64,000 bases of DNA from contig OX419761.1 in NCBI GenBank assembly GCA_948567375.1, positions 21,578,501-21,642,500 on the forward strand, written 5' to 3'. The notes under the pieces were generated by a model. That model searched no databases. It saw nothing but the letters and a program-made list of their open reading frames with translations, and was not told where the DNA came from. Source of the stretch: Lunularia cruciata (Eukaryota > Streptophyta > Marchantiopsida > Lunulariales > Lunulariaceae). The translations under genes were made by a program, and so were the position numbers. Below, piece after piece: positions 47,609-58,338 of this stretch (within the stretch, counting starts at the first letter, position 1; each line of letters begins with the position of its first letter).

Positions 47609-50600
47609 TGTGACAACCTGGCAAATATCACTTTTGTGGTAATTGGGTAAGTAAAGTTTGTTCCCGCAGAGATACGAGTCAGAATTGGTCAAATATGAAG
47701 CAAAGTAACAATTTCAGTTCTTCTTGAGTTCTTCTTTAGTCTCTTAGGTAGAAACCACACCCAGAAGAGAGTAACAAGCACTGACTCGCAGTCTTAAAAC
47801 AAATTCACTCTCCTTAATCACAAATCCTTCAATTCTTTCCAAACAATCTTGATTGTGATGATTCAGGCTCTCCTGAAAATGGCACTTCACTGCAAAACAA
47901 CTTCGCCTCAGAATTGTGTTCTACCCCTCCACTGAAGGCACAACTTCCTCGGTTGAAATTGCTTCACATCAACTTTGCATTGCACTCACAAATGCAGAAT
48001 ACTACCAACACTACAATTCCTCTCAGATCTGTCAAGGCATTGCTTTGATTGCACTTCACTCAAGATCAAACACACTTAATGAAGATCAAGGCTGTGGAAT
48101 CCCACATCCAACAAGCACTCTGACTTGCACTTCTAATTTCTCCAAACATTCACAAACACAATTGCAAAGTTGATACTTGGAATCAAGCTCAAGCAACGAG
48201 TACTGCTTCACAGCACTTCGCTTTATCTATTCTCAGAAATAATGAGCACTGAACAACAATTTCCTACGAATGCCACTCTTAAGTAGTGAAGCAATAGACA
48301 GTTCTAACAACTATACCATTTCTACAACAACTGTCCTAACCTACAGATCCGAATTAACAATGCACCCCTTCATATTTGCCCCTTCAAATCTCAAATCGGT
48401 TACTAATCCAATCCGATGTCTACTTCTTTGGCTTTCAAACCCGAACCCGAAGTAATCTTACTTCCTACTACATTTTCCTTGGGTTTCACATCTCCTACAT
48501 CTTCTACCAGATCCAACAATTCTCTTTCCTGATCTGAAATTGCACTAGTGGGTAATCTATCTAACTCTTCATCCTTCGACCCACTCTTCTCTAATGTCTC
48601 TGAGGTCAACTCCAAAGACATTTGGATTCCTATGTTATCTACTTTGGGTTTTGCCTTAACATCCTGCCGAAGCTTTTCTAACTCTATTCTCACTAAGTCT
48701 AATCTAATCGCAATATTGTCTTCTACTTCTAAGATCTTCCTGTCTACATGAGTTCTAAGACTAATCAACAAGGCATTCAAATCTGTATCTTTTGCTTGTC
48801 TTCGCCTTGTCTCCTGCACCAACAACTTCAACTCATGCAACCTTGTTTCTTCAATCCGAACGATGGCTTCTGTACTTAACATTGTGTTCACTCTAAGGAC
48901 TATCTCCTTCAATGGCTCCAATCTTGTCTTTTGTTCTTGTTCCCGATCTGCAAGCCATTCCTCTCTGTACATCACCAACTCTTCTTCAAACTCGGCCTTC
49001 ACCGCTTCCTTCTCTTTCTCCTTCTGTACAATTTTCTCTTCCTGATTACGAAGTAACTCTTGTAATCTCTCTTCTTCTCTATACCGCACAAACAACTCTC
49101 TTTGCCAGAGTTGCTTCTTTTCCTCCATACTCTCCATCACTCGATTGAGCTCTTGGTCCTTTGATGCTACCCTTGCCATAGCAATGATAAGCTCTACTCT
49201 TGAATCAGCAAATTGCTGCTTCAAGATTTCAAATTCAGCTACTTGTCTCTCCCTTGTAATGTCACTTTTCCTCGCAAGATCCTCTTGATAGCTCACTTCT
49301 CTCTTCAGGTCTTTGATTACCTGACTTCTCTCTACAGCTTCCGCTTGCAGTACTTCTCTCTCCTTCTCACCTCGGGTTATACTCTTCTTCAACTCTGGGT
49401 TTTCTTCTTCTAATATCACTACCACCTGCAATATAGTCTTTACCTCTGGACAAGTTGACTGCATCTCCTTCTTCCTCTTCTCCAACTTCACCAATAGCGG
49501 GCATACTACCTTCTGCAGGTACTCTACTCCCTCACTGGCAACTTCTTCCTCCCACGGAGTAATTTTGTGTTTCTCCTCATGTTCTTCTAATACGCGCCTT
49601 TGTTGCTGAAGTCTTTGTATCGGAATTGATGCCTCACTACTCGTGCTATCTTCTGCATCTGCTTTCACTTTACTCGGCCCCGCCTCACACTTCGCCTTAC
49701 GTCTCAAGCGAACTCCTCGCTGTACTGCGATCTTCTTCTCCTCGAGCACCGGTACTTCGTCTTCCAGCGCCGCATTGTCTTTGGCTTGCACTTCTTCTTT
49801 GTATTCTTCAGCCGCTGGTGCCGAGGTCATTTCTCCACCGTCTTCACTTTCAGTGCTAGTATCTCCACTCTGCAGTGTCAGCTCAGGTTCCTCCTCACGT
49901 TCCGAGTCCTCTGTCTTGAGCTCAGCTTCGCCTTCTGAGTCTTCATCTTCCGACTCAATCACCACCATCCCTCGCCTCAGGTTATGTTTCCACATCTTCC
50001 GAGGTTTCTTGTTTTCTTTGGCTTCTACGTGCCGAGTTCTCTTCTTCCTTGTGGTACTTACCACGACCTCCACGTTTTTCCCTGTCTTCGCATAGTAGTA
50101 GTCCGTGCTCCGGATTTGGAGAATGTATTCCTGCTCCTCTGCGTCGACTTCTCTTCTCAAGTCAGGATGGAAATGAGACACCATTCTATTGCACTCTGCC
50201 AAATTGAGCAAATTCAACCCAAGGTAGAAATGTGTTGCAAATGGAACGATGTAGTGTGGAGGCGACTTATCCCGTAGATTCCACACCATCTGCCTTGTTC
50301 TCCTATGAAAGCACCTTGACCAATTGATTGGCTCTCCTGCAAATAACTTGTGAAAGAACACAGCTTGGTGTTTCATCACATAAGTGGTTCTCTCCGGCTT
50401 CAGGATGGCCATTAGTGCACTCACAATTCCTCTCCTCACAAGGTCTTTGTAGCTCTCAACTTTGTACCCATTCTTCGTTCTCTTCGACGAGAAGGCATCT
50501 CTCACCTCCTGCGTTTCTTGGGCTATCTCTCCTTTCCACAAGAACGTGGCTCCCTGCTCCGAACCCGCCTCCTTCCCGAGTACGAGTCTCCAATCCGACT

Positions 50601-51373
50601 CTGTCCAGCAAGTCGGATTTCCTCTCTTCCCTGCTTCCTCGGGCCCATTGAGACACTTACTCTCGATGATTTCTGTCATGAATCCTGGAAAACTTACATT
50701 CCAGTTCCATGCTAGAAAGGTGATCCGAAGTCGGCTCAAGACTTTGATCCTCGCTACTACATCTAATCTCCAAATTGCATGATTTCTCACTGCAAAATTA
50801 GAGTTTTTCTTCCCTCCTCTCATCTCTTCTGCTTTCTTACTGTCTCTTGATTTCTCTCTCGCGACTTCTCCCTTGCGCACTAACCTGAGTACAACTTTAT
50901 TTCCCTTTCCCCGATCACCTGCAAGACAACTTCTCAACGGCAAAGGAAAATTGCTCGACATTTCGTCATTGCAGTTTCAATTTTTTTAGAGTTGCACTTC
51001 TTCGTCTTCCATTGCTTTGAGTTTTTACCGAGAAATCACACCTCCTGCATGCACCTGTCACTGTCAATCAACCTTCGCACGTATGAGCCGCCAGTTTTGA
51101 AATGGCCCCTTCTTGAATTTCTCACCCCGACAAAAGGTTGTTAGACTGTCTTTGCCTCGGGTTGAGCTCCCCCTGATCCGAAGACAATTTACTTCGTATG
51201 GTATGCTGACAGGGCATTTCCGAGGACTTTGCCTTATGACCCGAAGTCACTTTACTTCGGGTTTCATCCCAAAGACACTTTTCTTCGCCTTCTTCGGCCA
51301 TACAGGCGCAATCCGACCTCTCTATACACTTCTTCTCCTTTATTTTTAAAAAACAAAAAATGTGGGCACCACA
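47609..51373 (-). mobile_element. 3' LTR of A
   Basis: 3,765 bp. Carries the intact 852-codon ORF. The TATA box present in other copies is changed here to a run of A/T (50981-50990 region). Confidence 0.93.
48403..50961 (-). CDS. Intact LTR-borne coiled-coil protein, 852 aa
   Basis: Open from ATG 50961 to the stop at 48403. The first ~60 residues are basic. Residues ~75-300 form a conserved, globular, Trp/Phe-rich core (ITFLAWNWNVSFPGFM; LKPERTTYVMKHQAVFFHKLF; PPHYIVPF.THFYLGLNLL; HFHPDLRREVDAEEQ). Residues ~300-345 are Lys/Arg-rich, ~345-440 are Asp/Glu/Ser-rich, and ~470-730 are a long Glu/Lys/Leu/Gln coiled coil. The tail is acidic. There is no signal peptide, membrane segment, zinc knuckle, protease or pol motif. 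The ATG matches the start in five copies. The ORF lies wholly within an LTR and is duplicated in the other LTR (58339-60912). It could be an accessory nucleic-acid or particle protein, but no function can be assigned. Confidence 0.85.
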   Translation of the reverse strand: MSSNFPLPLRSCLAGDRGKGNKVVLRLVRKGEVAREKSRDSKKAEEMRGGKKNSNFAVRNHAIWRLDVVARIKVLSRLRITFLAWNWNVSFPGFMTEIIESKCLNGPEEAGKRGNPTCWTESDWRLVLGKEAGSEQGATFLWKGEIAQETQEVRDAFSSKRTKNGYKVESYKDLVRRGIVSALMAILKPERTTYVMKHQAVFFHKLFAGEPINWSRCFHRRTRQMVWNLRDKSPPHYIVPFATHFYLGLNLLNLAECNRMVSHFHPDLRREVDAEEQEYILQIRSTDYYYAKTGKNVEVVVSTTRKKRTRHVEAKENKKPRKMWKHNLRRGMVVIESEDEDSEGEAELKTEDSEREEEPELTLQSGDTSTESEDGGEMTSAPAAEEYKEEVQAKDNAALEDEVPVLEEKKIAVQRGVRLRRKAKCEAGPSKVKADAEDSTSSEASIPIQRLQQQRRVLEEHEEKHKITPWEEEVASEGVEYLQKVVCPLLVKLEKRKKEMQSTCPEVKTILQVVVILEEENPELKKSITRGEKEREVLQAEAVERSQVIKDLKREVSYQEDLARKSDITRERQVAEFEILKQQFADSRVELIIAMARVASKDQELNRVMESMEEKKQLWQRELFVRYREEERLQELLRNQEEKIVQKEKEKEAVKAEFEEELVMYREEWLADREQEQKTRLEPLKEIVLRVNTMLSTEAIVRIEETRLHELKLLVQETRRRQAKDTDLNALLISLRTHVDRKILEVEDNIAIRLDLVRIELEKLRQDVKAKPKVDNIGIQMSLELTSETLEKSGSKDEELDRLPTSAISDQERELLDLVEDVGDVKPKENVVGSKITSGSGLKAKEVDIGLD

Positions 51374-51384
51374 TACCCCCTCCC
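51374..51384 (-). promoter_or_regulatory. Polypurine tract of A
   Basis: GGGAGGGGGTA on the reverse strand, between the gag-pol stop (TGA 51387-51385) and the 3' LTR. Confidence 0.85.
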
Positions 51385-54300
51385 TCAAATGTGAGCATCC
51401 CCGCGAACATAGACCTTGGGTGTCTTAGAAACTTCCGAGTCTATGGTCTAATATCTCCGCACTCTCCACCCGTTTACTCAAGTGGCAAAAGGATTACCTT
51501 CCAAATCGACGAGTTGCATGGATCCATTTTCGTAAAGATGAAGAACTTGATAGCGACCCATCCATCTCAAATGCAACTTGCCTGGAAAAAATATTCGGCG
51601 ATTGTCATATAACAAAACCAAATCCCCTTCTCGTATAGTCACAGGCTTGATTCTCTGATTGTGCCTGACTTTCCTCTGTGCTTGTACTTCTTTTGTGGTT
51701 TGCATTGCATCGTCTCTTTTCTCTTCTAACCACATCAGTTGATGAATCCAAAGATCTTGACTTTCTTCTTCCAACATCCATTCTTTGCATAGAACTCGAT
51801 TTGTCGGAACTTCAAATTCAATTGGTAGTATGGGATGCAAGCCATATGTCAAGAAGTATGGGGTTTGTTTGGTTGTAATCTTCTCTGTCGTTCGATATGC
51901 CCACAATGCGGCTGGTAATTTTGTATCCCAATCATAGGCATAATTGACAATCACCTTATTCAAAATTTTACAAAGTAACCCATTCGCTTTTTCCGTTAAG
52001 CCATTTGCTTTTGGGTTATAAGGAGTCGTCTTCCGATGTTTAATCTGAAAATACTTGGTTAACGCCTCCATTACATAGCTCAAAAAATGTGTTCCTCGGT
52101 CACTGACCAATTCCAGAGGACACCCATATCGGGAGATGATGTTTTGAAAGAAAAATTCCGCCACAGTTTCAGCATCATCTCTGCGAGTTGCTTCCGCTTC
52201 AACCATCTTGGTAGCATAGTCAGTGCAAACCAAAATGTAGCGCTTTCTTGTGACTCGGGTCACTGATTGAATGGGACCCACAAAATCAATCCCCCATTTC
52301 TCAAAGGGGGCCAAAGGCAAAATTGGTCTCAAAGGCCATTGAGAAGTAGCCGTTGGCTTCCCCGTTCTCTGACACACATCACAGCTTTGGATATGAGCAT
52401 GTACATCTTTGTACATTGTAGGCCACCAATACCCTGCCGAAAGAATTTTCTTTACAGTATTCTTCAGAGCATAGTGTCCTCCCGATGCCTCAGAGTGTAA
52501 AGATTCAATTACTCCTCCTACTTCGTATGACTCCAAGCATCACCGAAGTACTTCGTCTTCGCCCATCTTAAATAAAATGTTGTGTTTAAGCTGGTACGGC
52601 CCCATTTTCCTGAGAAAGACTGCCCGCTGTTCCGGATCCATCCCCTTAGGACAATGGAGAGTATTCTGATAATTATATTCATCTGCATACCTCATACTTC
52701 TTGTTGCCGATAAGTGATACAACTCTTTGTCAGGGAACCGATCGTCAATTTCCCACTCCTGGTCTTGAGTTTCTAACCTAGACAGGAAGTACGCATCCAA
52801 ATGCAAAGCTCCCTTCCTCACTTGTACAGTATACGTGAATTCTTGTAATAACAAGATCCATCTTGCAATTCATCCTGATAAATCTGCCTTCTTGACCAGA
52901 TGTTGCAATGCATAATGGTCAACATAGAAGACAAACTCATACCCCAACAAATAATGACAAAATTTCTTGCAGGCATACACCATTCCGAGTGCTTCTCTTT
53001 TAGTCGTCGAACAGTTCTTTTCAGAAACTGAAAGTTGTCGGCTGGCATAATACACCGGGTAGTCCTTCTTCTTCTTGTCCTTCTGACTTAAGACAACCCC
53101 GATGGCCATGGACGAAGTGTCCACATACACATGAAAAGGGACGTCCCAATTTGGGGCCCTCATGACTGGTGCTTCAACCAGTTTCTTCTTCAACACCTGG
53201 AAAGCTTCTTCTTGATGTGCTTCCCATATATAGTCTTCGGATTTCTTCAAAAGCTTTGTAAGTGGTGCAGCAAGCACTGCATAGTTTGACACAAAGCGTT
53301 TGTAATATCCGACATGTCCCAAGAAGGCTCTTAGCTCCCGGATGTTCTTCGGGGATTCCAAAGCTGCGATTATCTTAACCTTCTCAACATCAACTTCAAT
53401 ACCTCGGCTTGACACCCGATGCCCCAGAAGAATTCCCTCCTTCATTGCGAAGAAGCATTTCTCCGGGTGTAATGCCAAGCCGGCAAAACGACACCTTTCA
53501 AACGTTTGGCGAAGGTAATCTATATGTACATCTCTTCTCCCAAACACACAAAAGTCATCAATAAAAACTTCCACAAATTTGCGCAAGAAATCCTTGAAGA
53601 TCAAATTCATCATCCGTTGGAAAGTAGCGGGAGCATTACACAACCCAAAGGGCATTTGATTGTAAGCAAAAGTGCCCCAATCGGTCGTGAATGTAGTTTT
53701 ATCCTTGTCTTCTTCTCGAATGGATACTTGATTGTACCCTGAAAATCCATCAAGAAAACTATAACAAGGATGCCCAGCTACTTGATCTAAAATTGTATCA
53801 GTAAAAGGCAAGGGATGATGATCTTTCCTTGTAATTGCATTCAATTTTTGGAAGTCTTGGCACACTCGGATCTTCCCTATTTTCTTCTTCGGGAAAATGA
53901 CAATGGGGGAGACCCATTCACTGCTTAAGATAGGGAAGATGATTCTGGCCCCTAAGTACTTATCAATTTCATCTTTCACCAAAAGCGAGTACTTCGGGTT
54001 CAGGCGGTATTGTCGCTGCCAAACCGGAACTGCACCCTCAACCAAATCAATCCGGTGTTCTCCGAATTCTCGTGGAATACCCGGCGTTTGATCAATCGAC
54101 CAGGAAAATACATCTTGGAACCCTATAAACAGGGCAGTGTATCCTGCCAACTCCTCCGAAGTAACTGTCTTCAAGATCTTTAAAAATTTTCCTTCAGTTA
54201 CTAACACCTCTTGACAGTCATCGGGGTTGATGACTCCTTCAACGTGGCTTACTCGGCTTATCCCGAGGCAAGCGGCCATCAAACCCCCTTCCTCTAAGTC

Positions 54301-57300
54301 AGGTTCACCCGAGGTGAGGTCATATGGATCTTTGTCGTCAACCTCTACCTCGTAGCATTCCAAGTAATTAACTTGGACTTCTTCTTCGGATTTGTCTGAA
54401 GATGAAGACGATGAGTCTTCGGATTCGTCTTCCTCTTCTAATGAACTTGTTTCCCCAAGATGGGGAACCTTCGTCCAACTCACAGTCACCAGCTTCTGAT
54501 CTTTGGACAAAATGTCCTTGAATCTTAACTTCTGTTGATGCCAATCTACTACAACTTGGGCACTATACAACCAGGGTCTGCTGATCAACAGAGGGTAACC
54601 AGTTTTTGTCACAGGCCGCAACACGATGTAATTCAACTTGAAGGGTACCCCTCAAATGATCATGGTAATATTCAACAGCATGCCCAAGGGCCGTCTCCTG
54701 GTTTGGTCTGCAAACTTCAAAACTCAAGGTGTTGGTTCAAACATATGATACCCGAGTCGATTCGCCGTATCTTCGGTCATGACATACACACCGGACCCAG
54801 AGTCAATGGGTATCGATGTGATCATGCACCCTGCAATCTCCGTGTCTACCTCGGGAGATCCCAAATCTGCTTGTTCAATACGATAAATAGCAGGCAGGTC
54901 CTTCTTTGACATCGACCTCACCTTCTTGAGGGCCAAATTAAGCTGTCTCTTGTACAGCTTGTTATCTTCCCACAATTGCTTAAATGTAACATTGGCATTT
55001 GTGGTGGCCAGATTGGCTACAATATCATATTGGGGAACTCCTCCCAATTTGACCGTCTTCGTCTTCGGCTTTGGGTCCGAGGACCCTCCATGTTCCCTCT
55101 TGACTTCGGGACGCTTCAAAATGGTGACGGGCTTGCTGATGGCCTTAACCCGAGCTTCCTCGGGTTGGCCCACCTCGGCTTGGATCAGACCCTTTACTTC
55201 GGATCGGATGTCCACCGGAAAAATTGGAGACTTCGTCTTAGTCTCTTCTTCCAAACTCAGTTCTCGAGTCCTGAGTAATGCCTCCGTTAATTCTTTCTAC
55301 AAGGCTTAAGCTTTAGCTTTCACGAGGATCTTTTCCTCCTTGGCCAAAAGAATGGCTTTTGGGCACTATCTCTTCGCCTTTTGGGAAGACAACGAGGTCG
55401 TACTCAGTTCTTTGGGATCACGCTTTTTCTTGCTGGAGCATGTCTCAACTTTCAAAACTTCAAGGTCTGGCCATTCTCCTTCTGAGGCAGGACTCCCTTC
55501 TTGAGGTCTTTCTTCCTCAAGCGTAATACAATTTACATTCGTATCCCCCTTCGGCTGAAGTGCTGCACGCTCAGCGAGGGTCTGTACATATTTTACAGGA
55601 GGCTTCGGGTTTGGCGGGTGAGGGCATTGGTTGCCCGTATGCCCCGATCCTTTACAATTTCTATACAAGGGAACGTACCCAATTTGCCTTCTTGGCTCGG
55701 GACAATTTGGAGACCAATGTCCCATCGAGCCACAATTATAACAGGCTCCGGGCGCAACATTCTGAGGGCAATTTTGGTTGCTCATTGGTGGTCTTTGTGA
55801 AGGAGCATTGGGGTTATACTCCTTGGGTCCAAACCTCGGACCTTGATACGATGTGCTTGGCTGAGGCTGTACTTCCTGAGTTTGGTACACCGCCTCTTCG
55901 TCCTCGTCTTGGTTCCATCCCAGAACCCAATCAATCTACTACACCGGGAATGCATTACAAGTATTGCATTCTGTGTTGGCGTGGCCGGATTTGCCACATG
56001 CGGTGCACCACACATTAGATCGTCCAAATGCTGGGGCCTTTCTTCGGTCCTTAGTCCCAATCATCTGGATCTTAAAATCCAAAAACTCCTTGATGAGGGC
56101 ATCCAGCTTCGTATCTGCCTTATGTACACTCTTGGCTGGAGGAGTCATTGGTTTCTTGCCTCCATGTCTTCTGACTCGTCTTGGCTTTGATTCTTCTTCG
56201 GATTCCGAAGAAGAGCTCAAAGACGTAGAGGATTCGTCCGAAGAAGGGGAGGTGCTACGCAAAGCTCTCCTTCTAGGCTTCTTGCCCTTCTTCTCCCGAT
56301 TTCTCTGGTTACCGGTAGAGTGAGAGTGGGCCGCTTCATAACGAGCGACATGTTTGAGTACTTTGTCCAGGGAAGTTACGTTCCTCTCCTTGGCAAAGAT
56401 TTGTATCTCTGGTGAAAGGCCCCCGAGGAACCAGGTAATGGCTTGGGCATCGGAGTATCCCACCACCCCCGATTGCTTGGGAACTCGGTTCAGTAGTGCC
56501 ATGAACCGCTCAGAGTAGTCCCTCAACTTCTCCTTCTTGCCCCGGTCCAAATCATTGAGTGCCGCGAAGACACTCGTATCATAGTCAACCTCCCGGAATC
56601 GTTCTAGGAAGTTGTTTCTCAAGTCCGCCCAGTCCGATGGTACAAACCTCTTTTGAGTCACATGGGTGTACCAGCTCCAAGCTTTCTTGCGGAGCAGACC
56701 TGGGAAAATTCTCAGTCAATCCGCCGAGTCATGCTCCTTGTTAGCAAAGGAGATGACTTCAAATTCTTCAATGAATTCATCGGGGTCTTTGTCTTGTTCT
56801 GTCCCCTTATACTTCTAATAGGCATGTCGGGTGACAGGGAGCAAAGTCATCGTTTGATGCACTGGGATCGGCTAAGGTAATGTGGAACTTGACGGAACGG
56901 AAGGATTGACTGGAATTGACGCCGTATTGTCAGCCCAAGGATTCCAATTCGTCAAATTCAAGGTAGGGTCTTCTTCAACAATTTCTACTGTGAGGGTGTC
57001 GACTTCAACCTGAGTGGAAGATTCAGGATCAACACCTTTGATGGGTTCTTCAAAATTCCTACGGGACAACCGAGGAATCATTCATAGAAGATATTGACAC
57101 TCATCTTCCGTACGTGTTCGTGCTGTCTTTTCTTGAACAAAGGTCTTCAAGGACACAACTTCCTTTACAGCTCTAGGGGAAGTTGGTGTATTGGGCCGTA
57201 ATGCATATGTTTGCCCACTCGATTCTTTCTTCTTCTTGGAAGAAGAAGGAGATGCGAAGTAGCCTTGCCAACCGCCTTTGTGTTTCTTGTGGTCAAGTTC

Positions 57301-57456
57301 TCACAGGGCTTCTTGCACTTCGTGAAGGAGTTGAAACTCCAACGCCTCTCGTTCAGTTTTGTCAACGATGGATGGGACGTTTAGACGTTCGTCTTCTTCA
57401 CGCTGAAGTGCTTGTCTTTGAGCTCTCTCTTCCCGTTGTTCTTTCAATGCAGACAT
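51385..57456 (-). pseudogene. Gag-pol of A: single 2,024-codon frame with stops
   Basis: ATG 57456 (MSALKEQREERAQ) to TGA 51385 is one uninterrupted phase, with no frameshift between gag and pol. Gag: core near 56750-56400 (TQKRFVPSDWADLRNNFLE, WFLGGLSPEI); knuckles CTACGKSGHANTEC, CYNCGSMGHWSPNC and a third with its first Cys changed to Tyr. Protease DSG near 54810 (PIDSGSG). RT with FIDDF at 53551-53565. RNase H YVDTSSMAIGVVLSQ near 53115. Integrase HHCC near 52490-52360, then catalytic D, D, E (WGIDFVGP, SDRGTHF, NGLTEKAN). Tail WMGRYQVLHLYENGSMQLV. In-frame stops lie near 56875, 56820, 56715, 55925, 55370, 55315, 54655, 52868, 52538 and 51478. Many are C-to-T (for example CAG in A3 versus TAG here). 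Confidence 0.93.
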
Positions 57457-57519
57457 TCATATTGCGTTGATACCCAGTTTCCAATTTGGCTTTGTATTCT
57501 TCCACTTCCAAGATTTGTA

Positions 57520-57537
57520 TCCCCGGCAGCGGCGCCA
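57520..57537 (-). promoter_or_regulatory. Primer-binding site of A (tRNA-Asp)
   Basis: TGGCGCCGCTGCCGGGGA on the reverse strand, 7 bases inside the 5' LTR. It matches the 3' end of plant tRNA-Asp (recalled complement TGGCGCCGTTGCCGGGGA) at 17 of 18 positions. Athila-type gypsy elements use the same primer. Confidence 0.82.
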
Positions 57538-58338
57538 AAAATCATGTGACAACCCGGCAAATATCACTTTTGCGGTAATCGGGTAAGTAAAGTTCGTTCC
57601 CGCAGAGATACGAGTCAGAATTGGTCAAATACAAAGCAAAGTAACAATTTAAGTTCTTCTTGAGTTCTTCTTTAGTCTCTCAGGTAGAAACCACACCCAG
57701 AAGAGAGTAACAAGCACTGACTCGTAGTCTTATCACAAATTCACACTCCTTAATCACAAATCCTTCAATTCTTTCCAAACAATCTTGATTGTGATGATTC
57801 AAGCTCTCCTGAAAACGGCACTTCACTGCAAAACGACTTCGCCTCAGAATTGTGTTCTACCCCTCCACTGAAGGCACAACTTCCTCGATCGAAATTGCTT
57901 CACATCAACTTCGCATTGCACTCACAAATGCAGAATACTACCAACACTACAATTCCTCTCAGATCTGTCAAGGCATTGCTTCGATTGCACTTCACTCAGG
58001 ATCAAACACACTTAATGAAGATCAAGGCTGTGGAATCCAACATCCAACAAGCACTCTGACTTGCACTTCAAATTTCTCCAAACATTCACAAACACAATTG
58101 CAAAGTTGATTCTCGGAATCAAGCTCAAGCAACGAGCACTACTTCACAGCACTTTGCTTTATCTATTCTCAGAAATAATGAGCACAGACCAACAATTTCC
58201 TGCGAATGCCACTCTTAAGTAGTGAAGCAATTGACAGTTCTAACAACTATACCGTTTCTACAACAACTGTTCTAACCTACAGATCCGAAATAACAATGCA
58301 CCCCTTCATATTTGCCCCTTCAAATCTCAAATCGGTTA

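Noticed and set aside
49643-50095. Long plus-strand Ser-rich frames opposite the LTR ORF (also 18226-18690, 59582-59836, 8680-8132 minus)
   Set aside because: They are antisense shadows of the Glu/Lys-rich coiled-coil ORF. Composition follows from the opposite strand and they are not independently conserved.
48403-50961. Reading the 852-aa ORF as a host coiled-coil gene
   Set aside because: It lies within an LTR with exact boundaries, is duplicated in the other LTR, and recurs in five other LTR copies in this window.
48403-50961. LTR ORF as an env gene
   Set aside because: No signal peptide, transmembrane segment or fusion-like region, and the position is not between pol and the 3' LTR.
57520-57537. 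tRNA-Asp-like match as a tRNA gene
   Set aside because: Only the 18-base 3'-end complement is present; it is a primer-binding site.
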